Shown piece by piece: positions 9,795-20,701 of a DNA stretch of 64,000 nucleotides. Below the pieces are notes generated by a model, which was given only the letters and a program-made list of their open reading frames with translations, was not told the DNA's origin and did not search any database. Position 1 is the stretch's first letter; every line of letters begins with the position of its first letter. This stretch comes from Evernia prunastri (Eukaryota; Ascomycota; Lecanoromycetes; Lecanorales; Parmeliaceae). The stretch is from contig NKYR01000127.1 in the NCBI GenBank assembly GCA_003184365.1, positions 1,103 through 65,102 on the forward strand, read 5' to 3'. A program made the position numbers and the translations under genes.

Positions 9795-11176
9795 CATGAG
9801 GACAAGAAAGAAAAAGTAAAGAGACTGAGACTCGCGTTTCATATCAGAGATCATCCAAGCCTTTCAGAGAATAGAAAGTGGAACGAAGGAAGCGAGCAGA
9901 GGAGCGATAGCAATTTTTAGCATCTCCTTAAACATCGCTCGGAAGCCAAAAGTGAACGTAGCTTACGAAGCATGCAGCATAGTTATCACACACATAGGAA
10001 GATGTCAGAGGCTCGCACAAGTAGAGGTGAACACGGCATTGATATCCTTACCTAGTCCCAGCTCGTCGAGTAAGTAGGAATGGAAGTTTCTACCGCGCTC
10101 AACCCGGAACAACTGATACTAGAGTGAGTACGGAGGTAGGCGTAAAAAGTCCTGGACGCCAAGATTCCGTCGGATAGTGCCCCACACTGAAAGTTGGGGC
10201 TGGCTTCCGAAAGTAGGACTAGGGCTTGTCCAGGACTTTCTACGCCCACGAGCTGTTTCACGATACTTGTCCGTCCAACATTTACAGTGCCATCCATACA
10301 GCAAGGTCGCTGACGGCACCCTCTGCAAACCATTTTTCGTGGCGCTCCTTTGTACTGCAGCTGGAATACAACATGCCATTCTGGAAAAGACTCCAGAAGT
10401 CCTTCTCTCGAACCCGGCATTCGCTAAAAGCAGAGAACCTTATCGCGGGCTCTCTCCTTGAAGTCGTCTTTGGTGCGTGGACTGGTCTCCTCTGGGGTCT
10501 ACGGGTAGAAATTGGTTTAAGAAACGAGAAGACATTCAAGGAATCTCATCAGCCTGGGTCCCTCACTTACGGCAATGATGATGCACCACAAGGGCGACAG
10601 TGAGGGACTGACAGCAAGCACGCTATACATCATCCAAGCCAATCTCTCTCTCGAATTCCCGTGCCTGTTTTACGACCATCACACTAGCATATCACATACA
10701 AGTAAAGACCCCACCGCTGGTGAAATCGGTTGATGCCTGCTGCCGTCCCGCGCATGGAGACCATTGTCAGCGGCTACTATACATGACCACTATGATTCTG
10801 ACACCATTTCGAAGGCAACTCGTGCGATCAACGCTTAATTGACGGATACTGAGCCGAGACTGAAGCCTACATGTGAAAGACTACACCCAGGGCCGGGTTA
10901 GGGACTGAAGCTACTTCATGGGGAATGAGTGGTGGGATCGTAGTGTGAATTCAAGGTCGCATTGCAATAGTGCTACCTTGAGGGGTGATAGGGGGAATGA
11001 AGATTATATCGCTGCCGTAGCTGGGCAATCCTGACTGTTGCTAGCAGAAGGTACTTTCGTCTTATCTAGCGCGCTCTAGGACCCCACCAACCCACCTTGC
11101 CTCTTTTTCCTCTGTCTTCAGACTCCAACATTTTACTGTCAAGGTGTCCTATATACGCGAAACCCTTGTCCGGGCT
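9795..11176. other. Intergenic, no supportable gene
   Basis: Only short frames without recognisable domains. It holds an imperfect inverted repeat (about 10138-10157 against 10228-10247) with a loop of about 70 bp, described among the findings. Confidence 0.5.
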
Positions 11177-12762
11177 ATGTCTTCTTCTACCCGCAGGGCC
11201 CACACGAAGTCTAGGAAAGGCTGCCAGACTTGCAAGAATCGAAAGGTTCGCTGCGATGAGTACTTCCCTCAGTGGTCAGCGTCCCTTCCCTTCAAATTCT
11301 GTATCCAGTCCTGATGGCTTCCGTTAGCCGCAATTGCACAAGGCGCGGTCTAAGATGCGCCTACATGGATGATGTTGCCGTGGCCGAAAATGCCTCCCCA
11401 GCCTCGAATATCCACGGATTCAATTGGCCGGCTGAGATTGAAGTCGGCGCGTACGATTGGCAGCAGACGAAACAATTCCCCTTCCCTCATCTGCAGCTTA
11501 CTTCTCCGCCAAATCCTGACGACCTTTCGACTGAAGAATGCCGCCTACTGTTCCATATATGCACCATGTCGAAACAGCTCGAGATTACCAAATCTGCTAG
11601 ATTCACTACCTGGGCTCACAAGATGCCAGAGTACGTCGTTTTACGCCTATGTTAGCAGCAGTTTGGAATGTAATGGTGACCTTCCACGGCGATGGTCAGC
11701 TTTGTCGCTCTCGCTACAAGACATGACTATGCAATGCAGTCGTTGGTTGCACTCTCCGCAACCCATCTCGCCAGCACCTGCAAATCTACTGCTGTAGACC
11801 AATTAGCATTCGCTCATCGAGGCAATGCGTTCAGGAGCCTCAGTGATGCTGTGGGGGTACTACACGAAGAGAATTCCGATGCTGTGCTTGCAGCATCTGC
11901 TCTGCTTTCTTGGCAGTCGCCGAGTTGGTAGGTGCAAAGGTGGAATCGAGATCTAAGGCTTGGACGCTGCTGATTCACCTATGGTTACTCAGGCAGGCTT
12001 GGGCTGCCTTGATGCAGGGCATAAAAACTGTAAGATGAGCCAGAAGACTCTTAGGCCCCAGCTAATCATGGGAAGCTTAATGCTGCCTTGCAAGAATGGA
12101 AGGCCCATTCTTGCTTCCCGGAATTCATTGGTGACAATTTTCATGAACTCAAAATCATACCACCCTATCGAAGCGAGGTTCCGGGACACGAGGGACCAGG
12201 ATTATTTGAAGGGTCGATCTTATCACTGGAACGCGCCATGGTCTTTACTGACGATAATGAAGAGCAGTTGAAGTCTTTGCGCCAACTACTCGACTTTGTC
12301 CAGAACCTTCGAATTTCGCCGCCGGGACCTAATCCTCAGGATCAGTACAAGGTATTACACCCACTCCGGGCATGGATCATCTGGCTTCCTGTCTCTTTCC
12401 TCAACGTCACAGATCGAAACTTTCAGACTATGGTTACTTTGGCTCATTTCTATGCTGTAACACTGGCCGTTCAACTGTATCTTCCGAGTCCGGGCCCCGC
12501 GTACTACCCTAAGATGCGTATGGAGGCCATTGAGTCACTGGCGGGCGAGATCAACGAATTGAACAAGAACCGTAAACCAGAAGGCGTCGACAAAGCAGTA
12601 GAGTTGATGGAGTTCCCTTGCGAAATTGCAGCCTACTTTCGGGCTCGGTTACAAATCGTAGAACAAGCTCACGGGACATCGAACATCCTGGCAGGAAGAA
12701 CCATGTCTATGGCTGACAGTCTTGCGCTTGCTGCCACGATTGACTTGGAAGGGTCGACATGA
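11177..12762 (+). CDS. Zn2Cys6 binuclear-cluster transcription factor
   Basis: Five exons: 11177-11274, 11328-11630, 11700-11927, 11993-12029 and 12076-12762 (450 residues). Introns are 53, 69, 65 and 46 nt. The exon-4 donor GTAAGA with branch GCTAAT is the clearest. The N-terminus carries a complete Zn2Cys6 cluster, Cys16, 19, 26, 33, 36 and 43 (GCQTCKNRKVRCDEYFPQC then RNCTRRGLRC), with the last three Cys on exon 2 apart from the split codon of Cys33. The middle region (FVALATRHDYAMQSLVALSATHLAS) is typical of the fungal transcription-factor middle homology region. It lies convergent with the pyruvate decarboxylase gene (228 bp between stops). Regulation of that gene is possible but not shown. 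Confidence 0.85.
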
Positions 12763-12990
12763 CTATTCGGAGGTACATCGCTGTTGCTTATTGACCAGTG
12801 TAGAGTCCAAGACCCGTTCAATCAAGCTCATGCTCATGATGTAGCCGCATGTTACACAGTTGTACCAGCTTCAATATTAGCCCTTGATGAAAATACTACT
12901 GCTGGCGAAACGACCTTGGCACGACGGACATAAATTGTGCGATCTGAGCTTCAACTTTATGAGGCTATGGGCATTTCTCACGTCAAGCCC

Positions 12991-14877
12991 CTATTTCTTA
13001 GCATTCTTCTGGTCTATGTTTCTTCCAAGCGCTATCAATGCTTCTGGAGCATCCAACGTATCCAGGAATATCTCTACGACCTAAGAAACAATGTGTCAGC
13101 ACCTCCACATCTTCACAGTGTAGGAAAGCATCCATTTCTTCAAGGTCTTGCAGGATATTTACCTGGGCACAAGATGCTTCGTTAAGAGTCTTCTCCCTTA
13201 GAAGATCGTCCCATTCCTTGCATGTTCGCACCTGGTACGCCTTGGTCTTGTACCCTACTCCGAACGCATCGAGCAGTTCACCATGCTTCCACAACGGAAC
13301 GTGGTTGTATTCTTCCTGCGCGCCGTGAATCAGCCGTTCAACCGTGTATCCGTTGTTATTCAGGACGAAAATTATGGGGTTCAGGTCGTGCCGTAACAGG
13401 TCGGAAAAAGCCTGGATAGTGAGCTGCAGGGAGCCGTCACCCGTAAGGAGAATATTCCTGTTGACTCCACCTCGTTCCTTGCCCGCGATGAAGGCGCCGA
13501 CGGAGGACCCGGCAGCAAAGCCAATGGAGCCGAAAATCGTCTGCGTGAATGCTCTAAGGCCTTGGGGATAGCGCACATCGTTGATACCGATCTGACTGGT
13601 GCCGGTCTCCACCACAAGGATGTCGTTGGGCTGAAGGAAGCCTGCAAACCGAGGCCACAGCCAGGCCTGCGTCATTTTTCCATCAGGTACGGAGGATTGC
13701 AGCTTCGTGAAGGGGTAACATGGCATAGAACTCCACGCATGATCCAATTTCAGCGGTGTCAACCGAAGATCTTCATTCAGCTTTTGAAGAACCGATTTCA
13801 TATTCAAGTCGACTTTCCTGCCGTCCATGCTTATCCAAAGGCGCTGGAATTCAATGACTCTGTCAAGATCGACGTACTCTGTAAATTCAGCCGTGTTGAA
13901 ATCGCTCGACAGCTTGCCAATCCACAAGACACAACCAGAGCTTTCGACCGCTTTGTTAACGTCTGGCTTGGATGCCAAGCCATTGTATACACCTCCAAAA
14001 TGGTCACTCGCCTCTGAAACAGCACCCTTGCCCCAAGGATTCGAAAAGTATGGAAATTTGGTCACTTCGCAAAGCGTTTCAACTTCTGAAAGCACCTTAT
14101 TGCGGATCGCCCCTCCATCCACGATAATGATTGGCTTGCTGCTTCTCTCGATAAGATCGCGGATGTCAGCGACGGCTTTTGTCTCCGCTCCGCTATCGTT
14201 CCTAGGAAGCTCTATCTTCAATGCCGTTTGCAAAGGTGAAGACGAGATATTGGTATAGCATATATCGGTTGGTATTCCAATATATCCTGGTTGTGACCGG
14301 TACAGCATCTCATTGAGCACACGATCAATCTCCGAAGCAGCTGTTTCTGCGTCCATCAGGACCGTAGTGGCGCAGCATATCTTCTTTGACATGTCATGGA
14401 ACTCTCTGTTAGCTGTCAATTGTGGCACCGGAAACTCTGCTAACCAAAAGCTCACGTGAAAGTGCCATGACCGAGGGAATGATGCATGATCTTGTGACCC
14501 TTCATGATCTCCACGGACGGATATCCGACGATATGCAGCACCGGTACATACTCGCAGTAAGATCCAGCAATACCACAAAGAGCAGAAAGTTCGCCGGGAC
14601 CATACGTTGTCACGAGGGCGCCGATGCCGTTGCTGATGCGAGCATAGCCGTCTGCAGCATATGCAGCATTCAGCTCGTTGGGATTCCCTTTCCACTCAAG
14701 ACCAGCTTTAGCGATGAGGTCGAGAAATGTGAGCTCATAGTCTGAAGCATGATTAGATTGTGTTATGTGGAGGATCACAAGGAACAGATTACCTCCAGGC
14801 ACCCCAAAGATGGACTTGAGCCCAAGCTGGGCTAGTCTTTCTATGAGATAGCTACCGACAAAGGTTTCTCCAGACAT
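12991..14877 (-). CDS. Pyruvate decarboxylase (TPP-dependent 2-oxoacid decarboxylase)
   Basis: Four exons: 14877-14793, 14741-14456, 14405-13163 and 13080-12991 (567 residues, the usual PDC length). The last intron (82 nt) swaps an apparent unrelated tail for VVEIFLDTLDAPEALIAL, the conserved PDC C-terminus. Catalytic features are Glu51 in NELNAAYAADGYAR, the His pair at about 115-116 (MHHSLG), the TPP motif GDGS (about 447) through NNNGYTVE, and the Glu in TVERLIHG. It makes acetaldehyde and CO2 from pyruvate in the cytosol. A 2-oxoacid decarboxylase with another substrate (for example indolepyruvate) is possible. An upstream in-frame ATG at 14907 would add ten residues; 14877 matches the family start better. 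Confidence 0.88.
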
Positions 14878-14907
14878 CTTGATTCCTCGTGCTGCAGAAA
14901 ACCCCAC

Positions 14908-15945
14908 GGGTTCAACGAAGGAGTTCTGCCGTTTCTCTGCAATCTTTGAAACGCGATGGAAGACAGGTGCTGTGGACGAGCCCTGTCTTTATATCGGATG
15001 CTCAGACCTCTGTCAATATCGACCCCGCTGCGACCGAAGCCACTACGTGCAGCCCCGGACTCTGCAGGTTGCAGGATGGAGCCATTGAGGTTCATCTTCG
15101 ATATCACTCCTCTGTAGGCTTGTCTCGCTAGACTTGATCAAGGCAATTTGTCGAGTACGAGAAACGCTAGAACAATTTAGCTCCCATGCTTGGCGCACAC
15201 TGACGCACTACTCCTGTGTGATGCTTACTCCTGCGGATCATGGTGGCCAAACAAATGCGAAGATGCGAAGTGAGATCGACGATGGCAAGAAAAAGACTCC
15301 GACTGCTCGATTTCTGGCATCGTTGTCAGCACAAACGTCTGCATGGACCTCCTGGTCGAGGCACATGATCCTAGCCTAAGCTAGCATCTAATTTCTGCCA
15401 GTTCATCAAGCATCACAGTCTTCATACAAGGAATAGGTGAACGGCAAAACAATTGTGTCCAAACACAAACGCTCCTCTCTCTACTGTTGCGTCCGAGTAC
15501 TCGTTACACGGTCAATAGTATCCTGATCAGATGCCAGAAGACGGACAGGATGGGTGATCACTGTGGGATTGCTCACTGACTTACTGACGCGTTAAAGGCT
15601 AGTTGAGCGTTTCTGACACAATTTAAATCATACATCTCAGAGACAGTCCTTTTGTCGCGCGACATGCCAAGCTTTGGCGCTACCATGCATAAAGCCAGCT
15701 TCGGTATCACTCAGAAAAGGTACTTAGCAAAGCATTCGAAGTGGATGGACGACGATGTAGATTCTCTACCGAGAACACCTGCCTCAGATTGCCCCACCAA
15801 GCAAGCTATGCTATATTTGGTCGCCAGCTCACCTACCTCATACACTGACATCACCCCTTCCTCGCCAGCACAACATCCTCCCCCTCCCTTCCTCACCACC
15901 ACTCTCCACTCCTCGACCACAACGACAACAGGACCCACACCAGCC
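14908..15945. other. Intergenic region upstream of pyruvate decarboxylase
   Basis: No gene recognised. It contains the promoter of the minus-strand PDC gene and is otherwise featureless by eye, apart from short frames with no domain. Confidence 0.5.
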
Positions 15946-16257
15946 ATGGCAGAACCATCCCGCTACCTCAAACTGCTCCAAAAGCGCGGAGCCGAAAACA
16001 ACACGACGGACTGCTAACGTATGCCTACTAAATGCAGACACGCAAACCGCACCACAGGCAAGACGGACCTTCCAAAGTGTGCTTGCTCTGCGATAACCCA
16101 TTCTGCGACACGCACAAAGACAAAGGAGGGGATGAGGGCGTGTGCGAGATCGTATCACGTCACGTACTGCAGCAAGCCGAGGCACCAGGCGCGGCATGCG
16201 CCCGTTGAGATATTCACTACGCTGGCGGCGAGAAGGGCGAGGTTGGGTGATGTCTAG
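15946..16257 (+). pseudogene. Small zinc-binding protein, broken
   Basis: Exon 1 (15946-16018) begins MAEPSRYLKLLQKRGAENN. A 59-nt intron with GTATGC donor, TACTAAAT branch and AAG acceptor (16019-16077) joins it in phase to CLLCDNPFCDTHKDK and VCEI. This C-x2-C-x4-C-x2-H pattern implies one zinc site. Two lesions break it: a TAA (16015-16017) just before the splice site, consistent with a C-to-T change of CAA, and a frame change after VCEI (about 16155). The expected tail (HVTYCSK, VEIFTTLAARRARLGDV) is read in another frame and ends at 16257. Function unknown. Confidence 0.5.
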
Positions 16258-17568
16258 CTGTGCGCGGATGGTATGGCACATCGTCACAAAATGGATTAGC
16301 GCGAGCATGCTGACGAGCAATCGGATTCAAAAGCCCATTGTCTTCTCAGCATCCACAACTGCTTGAACCAACCCGGGAGGAATTCAAGGGTGGATAAGTC
16401 GTAGGGCATAACAGGATATAGAGGATGCGACGCTACGCTAGGACAGACTTGAATTGGAAAAAAGCAGACCGGGTCGGGTACGAGATCCTCTCTCATGGGA
16501 ATACGTGCAGTAAAGGCATTAACGTGGAAGATCATCTTCCGTTCAAGACGAGTGTGAGAGGGAGAGAGTGTGTGTGTGGCTGATCGAATACACCTACGTA
16601 ACCTCCTTTCTCCCCTCCTTGTTCCCATCAATTACCCAATCGCAAACAACCCACCAGACCATGCTTCTTCCCCTTCCTTCCGCCCCCCCCCCCGTTTTTA
16701 TCCCCTCTTCTCCCCTCTTCCCAGCACGCCCTCGCCCCACGTGGGCAGATCACCAAATCTTTCTTCCCCCTCACACCCCTCCCTCTCCCAACACACCTCT
16801 CCCCCTTTCTCCCTCCCCCCCCCCCCCCCTCCTCATCCCGCCCCAAGCACACCTCAAAACCATAATCCACACCCTGACCTGCAGAACGAACGCCCAGCCC
16901 AGTAGACAGACACCCCCGTTGCGCGCGAAAAGCGGGACGCGGTCCAGAATTCGAGATCAGCGAAACCGTTTTGGCCGTGATGCTGACGTGGTGTGGAGAG
17001 GAGCAAGATGGGGTGTGTGGGTGGAGAGGGCAAGATGGGTGTGTGTGGGTGGAGAGTACGATGGAGGTGAGGGAGGACGGATGGGGGAGGAGAAGCGAGT
17101 GGAGGGGATTGGGTCAGGTTGAGGGGAGAAGAAGGAGGAGGGTTGGAGAGAAGGAGATGAATGGGGGAAAGGAGGGGAGGTGGTGGAGAAAGGGGGAGAA
17201 GAAGGGAGAAGAGGAGGCTCTCCTTTTTATTTCTGGGTGGGTATTGTTATCGATCATTATATGGAGTTGGGAATCAGAGTTTGAAGTTCTTCCCCCCATT
17301 ATTCTCTTCCCGATTCAGAGCTCGTTGCGGAGCTTGGGTTGGGAAGCACAACGATGGTATTGGCCAGATATTTGCCTGTGTGTGTGTGTAGTAGGTAAGA
17401 GGCAATTTGCAGGGTTACAAGAGGGTTGGTTGGAGTTGGATGTCAAGATGATGAATGAATGAATGATTGCATGTAGCTATCGACAATGTTTCTACAGGTT
17501 GTAATGCCAAAATTCTGGGCGTTGAGATGGCAATTTCGGCCCAAGTACGTGAACGGGCATCCCCCCTT
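16258..17568. other. Intergenic, strand-asymmetric low-complexity DNA
   Basis: No supportable gene. About 16600-16860 is C/T-rich with poly-C runs (about 16684-16693 and 16817-16829). About 16990-17220 is G/A-rich. Frames here are low-complexity. Confidence 0.6.
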
Positions 17569-19360
17569 TTATGACGGACTCGCGTTCAGCGGCAGTTGGA
17601 CTTGGAAGACGAGCGCCTGGTTGTCGATGTTGTAGCCGCTGGCGTCTTTGTAGGCGTAGTTGCCGAAGTTGAGGTGGCCTGGGTGTACAGTCAGTCATCT
17701 CAGCGAAACCAGTGCCCTCTGCCTCAATGCGGTTCTCCCCTTAATGCGCCAAAATTGAAGTGAAAGTCAAAGAGAAGGATAAAAGCACGTACCGTCCTGA
17801 GTGATAAAGTCGTTATCACTCAAACTGAACAAGAACCACTCCCCATCCTGTCCATCCTGTCCATCCACAGGCACCAACGCTAGACTCTCCCACTTTTCAT
17901 TGAGCAGCGTCGCATCTTGGGCTCCTCCATTGTGCAGTCCAAACCGACCAAGCTGGGCATTAACGTTGTAGTCCAAGAACTTACAGTACTGGGCTGCTTT
18001 GATGCCGGCATTGAGTACGCCTGTGCTTGAGGCAACGCTTCCGCTCGTCGCGTCGTTCGTTGCAGATTTGATGTTTGTGGCTCCGCTGTTCGATGAGATG
18101 TCGAAGATGTCCGCGTGGCGGTAGACGCTAAGGGATGAAGACTGCCCGTGTCCAGCGCCTGAGTCGCGTGCTAGCACAAGGAATTGATCGTTGCCCAGGG
18201 AGTGGATCTCAGACTGCCCAGTCACTTTCGTTGCCTTTGAAGCTTTGGCGGTTGGATCGGTATAAAGTGGTAAGGTGACGACGTACTCAGCTTTGTACTG
18301 CGGGTTAGAGGAGTTGGAGATGTCGTATTCAAGCAGTCTTGCCTGGAGACGGTTTGGGTTGCTAGGTCCACCCTCTTGATCGAGAGCTGACTGCATAAGC
18401 GCGTAAAGCGTCAACCCATCACTTGAAAGGGTCAAGCCTTCAAGTCCTTGATTGTTATCCCTTCCCGTCACAGTGTCGGCAGGTATGATCGTCTCACCGG
18501 GGTTGTAGATCGGCGGTGAATCGGCACTGAAGCTTATACTGCCATTGCGATGCGGTATGTATGCGGCCGGAGGCATAATGGCATTCGTCATGAGCCCCTG
18601 TGCTGAGAAATGATAGATATAGGGCCCATATTCATCCGATACCCAGAAGCTGCCATCGGAGGCTAGTCCAAGGCCTTCACTGTCGACGGGGATATATTTT
18701 CCGCCTGGACCAGCGCCGCCAAAACCATCACCCGTAAATGTAGCAACTGGTAGGATTGGAAAGCCGGGATATGAGATCGATCCGACAACGTCGGCATCGA
18801 GACCGGTTAGTGGGCTGCCATCGGGACCGGTGAAGAGGATGGTGTCTTGGTAGATGATCTGAAGGTTCGGTCCAGATGGTGTTGCAAGCGTAGCGTTAGG
18901 CTTGGGCGTCAGGGTGATGGCAAATTTATGGACACGGTTCTGGTAGTTGAGTGTACCCTCCGTGTTCCTGCAACCCCTGTCAGCACTTCTGTACGTATTC
19001 GAAACCGGCTCTATCAGCAACATACCACCCCCTGTCAGGAACAGCCCACAACAGCCCCGTGTAGCTTCCATTGTCCAACTTCTGCCACGAGCTTCGGTCG
19101 ATAGCAATGGCACTGCCATAGCCACCGAGTGTATCGCCGTACTTGTCTCTTGCATTGGAGGGCACGTAGCCGTAGCCCGCGAGCTGCTGATAGGTATATT
19201 GCTCGTTGTCGCAAGTGGTCTGATTGGTGATGGTTTGGTTGGCGGCGACAGGGGTGTTTGATGCAACAGCTCGGGGAAGGAGGTCTGGATAGGTTGGGGT
19301 TGCTGACGTTAAAAGAGTCGAGGAGACTAGGAGTGCGAGGATGGAAGGTAAGAGAGGCAT
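17569..19360 (-). CDS. Secreted phytase-like (esterase-like of phytase) protein
   Basis: Exons 19360-19026, 18967-17793 and 17678-17569 give 539 residues. The signal peptide is MPLLPSILALLVSSTLLTSA. The body matches the phytase-like domain family: LGGYGSAIAID, LWAVPDRGW, SEGLGLASDGSFWVSDEYGP, DNNQGLEGLTLSSDG and SLGNDQFLVLARD. The last exon, after a 114-nt intron, supplies HLNFGNYAYKDASGYN and ends LNASPS. It is predicted to be extracellular. Members of the family are beta-propeller-like hydrolases, and true phytase activity is not established. Several N-glycosylation sequons are visible near the N-terminus. Confidence 0.85.
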
Positions 19361-20701
19361 TTTTGCGAGGTGAAAACGTTGTGTTTTGGAAGCAGCCTTT
19401 CCACTTGATATGCATGCATGGGCTGCATACCCAGCTCCATCTTATACTTCATTACCTTACATCTTCCCCCATGACGTCGATTCGTTCATTCCACACCTCC
19501 ATGCTCGGTGGCGCCTTAGTGGTGCCTTGATGGTGGTTGGGTATAGATCAATTGAGCTTTTCGTTCGAGTGTTGTACCTGACAGACAGACAGAAGGGGAT
19601 GAGATGGGATGGGACCTGCAGATAGAGGACAAGCGTGCCGCGGCCATGACCCTTTGAAGATGTTACAAGCGAAGCCGGTAGCCGTGGCCGTGGCCGTGAT
19701 TCTATTCGCGTCTTTCTCCGTGGCAGAAAAGGAAAATATATAAGTTTTAAAACGTCATAGAAATCACGTTTCCGTATGATTGGATATGACGCTGTCCTGT
19801 CCCTAAAAATCATTAAAGATTCTTATGTCGATAATCGTAAAATCTGCCCACCAAAATCGGTGTGTAAAAGCCCCGAATATCTAGTCGTGATCATCCACCA
19901 ATCCATACATAACTTACGCCCACGTCTACACGGGAGGACACCCATTCAACCTGAGGAAATGGATGGCCTCTCGACTGTAGGCTGCAACCCTTACGGTGCC
20001 GAGAGATGGTCGAAACAAGCAGCAAATAGAGACAGTCCTTCAGAAATCGTGGCCAGGACACGGCTACGGAGCATCTTGGCACAGGCTGTTCTTTTCATAT
20101 CATCGTATCGATGCATTTCTCTGTATGGACGGTCTGAATCTATCTATGTATGCACGCTATGAACAAGCGACCATTCTGATGAGGAAATTCGTCACAGAAA
20201 TGGGCGTAACCATTGCCCCTTTCCTGCTGAGCTGTCCATGTGTGGATAAGAAGAGGCGGCACCGTTCAAGAATCGGACAATCGTAGATACACTGACGTAA
20301 TCATGGCTACCTTCTGCTGAATTGTCCGTACCGTACCGTACGACCCCGAGGTGATCGAGGACTATAGAAGAATCGAACAACTGTAGATGAAAGAGGCCCA
20401 CCCGTGGCCTCTTGAAGAATGAATGATCGTAACATAGACGCAGTGATCGCTTTTTCCGGATGACTTGTCGTGCTGACGTGAGATAGTCACCGATGGTGAA
20501 ACGAAGAACTGTAGATGCAAAGGGCGTACCCATGGCCACAACCTGCTGAATTATGAGGGGGTACCATTCAAGAATTGGAAAGTCGTAAATAAGGAAAAGG
20601 CCGTAAAACACATCTCATCTCACAGGCGGTCGTAGTACACAACCGATCGCGCAAAAATGGGGGGGTTATCATCCAACGGTATTGCCTCCATGCCTCTCCT
20701 C
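19361..20701. repeat. Intergenic with diverged tandem repeat (about 20200-20600)
   Basis: Between the phytase-like and bZIP genes. At about 20200-20600, degenerate copies of a unit recur, with CCATGGCC-like and CTGCTGAATTGTCC-like segments followed by CAAGAATCGGACAATCGTAGAT-like segments. Endings include 20267-20288, 20369-20388, 20502-20517 and 20570-20590. No coding gene is seen. Confidence 0.5.

Noticed and set aside
10226..10603. Plus-strand frame of 125 codons
   Set aside because: No domain, no signal peptide, overlapping frames on both strands and an inverted repeat at its start. Not supported as a gene.
16568..17122. Pro/Ser-rich open frame
   Set aside because: Produced by C/T-rich low-complexity DNA; no start context, domain or intron structure.
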